Assembly (NCBI GenBank): GCA_038230595.1
Contig: JBBRMY010000152.1
Coordinates: 1 to 5,825 of the forward strand
Direction of reading: 5' to 3'
Length of the DNA stretch: 5,825 nt
Origin: JBBRMY01 sp038230595
GTDB lineage: Bacteria; Bacteroidota; Ignavibacteria; Tepidaquicellales; Tepidaquicellaceae
The notes under the pieces: generated by a model
Databases searched by the model: none
What the model was told of the DNA's origin: nothing
What the model saw: only the letters and a program-made list of their open reading frames with translations
Position numbers and translations under genes: made by a program
Part shown: piece by piece, positions 5,701-5,825 of the stretch
Position numbering within the stretch: position 1 is the stretch's first letter
Layout of the letters: every line of letters starts with the position of its first letter

Positions 5701-5825
5701 TCATTCTGCCTCAGTAGCAACAGAGTTTATGATCGTCCCAACACTTACGTACGGGCATGCAGCGTAATGGTCGGGAGCTTTTAATTCTAATGTCGGAATA
5801 AAGGTTGCGCATTCAGGCTTTGCTA
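5701..5825 (-). CDS. C-terminal end of a convergent gene, function unknown (partial)
   Basis: On the minus strand a frame is open from the window edge (first full codon 5823-5821) for 40 codons to TGA at 5703-5701. The peptide begins AKPECATFIP and continues TLELKAPDHY, AACPYVSVGT, IINSVATEAE. It has mixed, protein-like composition, no low complexity, and two cysteines (residues 5 and 23 of the visible part). I do not recognise the family. Support for it being real is the open frame, the ordinary amino-acid content, and the stop lying exactly one base from the antiporter stop, as expected for tightly packed convergent genes. A 40-codon open frame can also occur by chance, and a plus-strand frame (5531-5767) overlaps it but is a shadow of the antiporter gene. 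Confidence 0.6.
   Translation of the reverse strand, partial: AKPECATFIPTLELKAPDHYAACPYVSVGTIINSVATEAE

Noticed and set aside
5531..5767. Plus-strand 78-codon frame running past the antiporter stop
   Set aside because: Mostly an out-of-frame reading of the antiporter 3' end; the only extra stretch overlaps the more protein-like leftward frame at 5701-5825.

Overview
The window is AT-rich (roughly one third G+C by eye). It has densely packed genes, few good Shine-Dalgarno sequences, A/T-rich leaders and several short intergenic palindromes. Together with protein sequence style (Ku, LigD pieces, DUF389, CPA1 antiporter), this suggests a Gram-negative bacterium of the Bacteroidota/Ignavibacteriota kind. 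That placement is inference; there is no rRNA or phylogenetic marker in the window.

Left part (1-2924, all on the minus strand, read right to left): a bacterial non-homologous end-joining (NHEJ) cluster in the order Ku, then the three LigD modules as separate reading frames. These are the 3'-phosphoesterase (PE), the ATP-dependent DNA ligase, and the start of the primase/polymerase, which is cut by the window edge. The order Ku-PE-Lig-Pol is the domain order of one-piece LigD proteins such as that of Pseudomonas aeruginosa. The PE and ligase frames are the same frame, separated by a single TAG codon. The 20 sense codons between that TAG and the first ligase ATG still read as linker plus the start of the ligase domain. 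The polymerase start is also in that frame but lies beyond 120 bases with several stops and two hairpins. All catalytic motifs visible in PE and ligase are intact. In NHEJ, Ku binds broken ends and recruits the LigD activities, which clean, fill and seal the break.

Middle (2925-3108): a 184-base divergent intergenic region that must hold promoters for the NHEJ cluster and for the rightward genes.

Right part (3109-5699, plus strand): two membrane protein genes 44 bases apart. The first encodes a DUF389 protein with a membrane core and an unusual soluble C-terminal region; the second encodes a CPA1-type cation/proton antiporter. An inverted repeat followed by a T-rich stretch overlaps the end of the first gene and could attenuate transcription into the second. 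No functional link to NHEJ is visible beyond sharing a divergent intergenic region.

Right edge (5701-5825, minus strand): the last 40 codons of a convergent gene of unknown function, whose stop is one base from the antiporter stop.

I see no mobile element, CRISPR array, tRNA or rRNA. The most interesting point is the split LigD, especially the single in-frame amber codon between PE and ligase.
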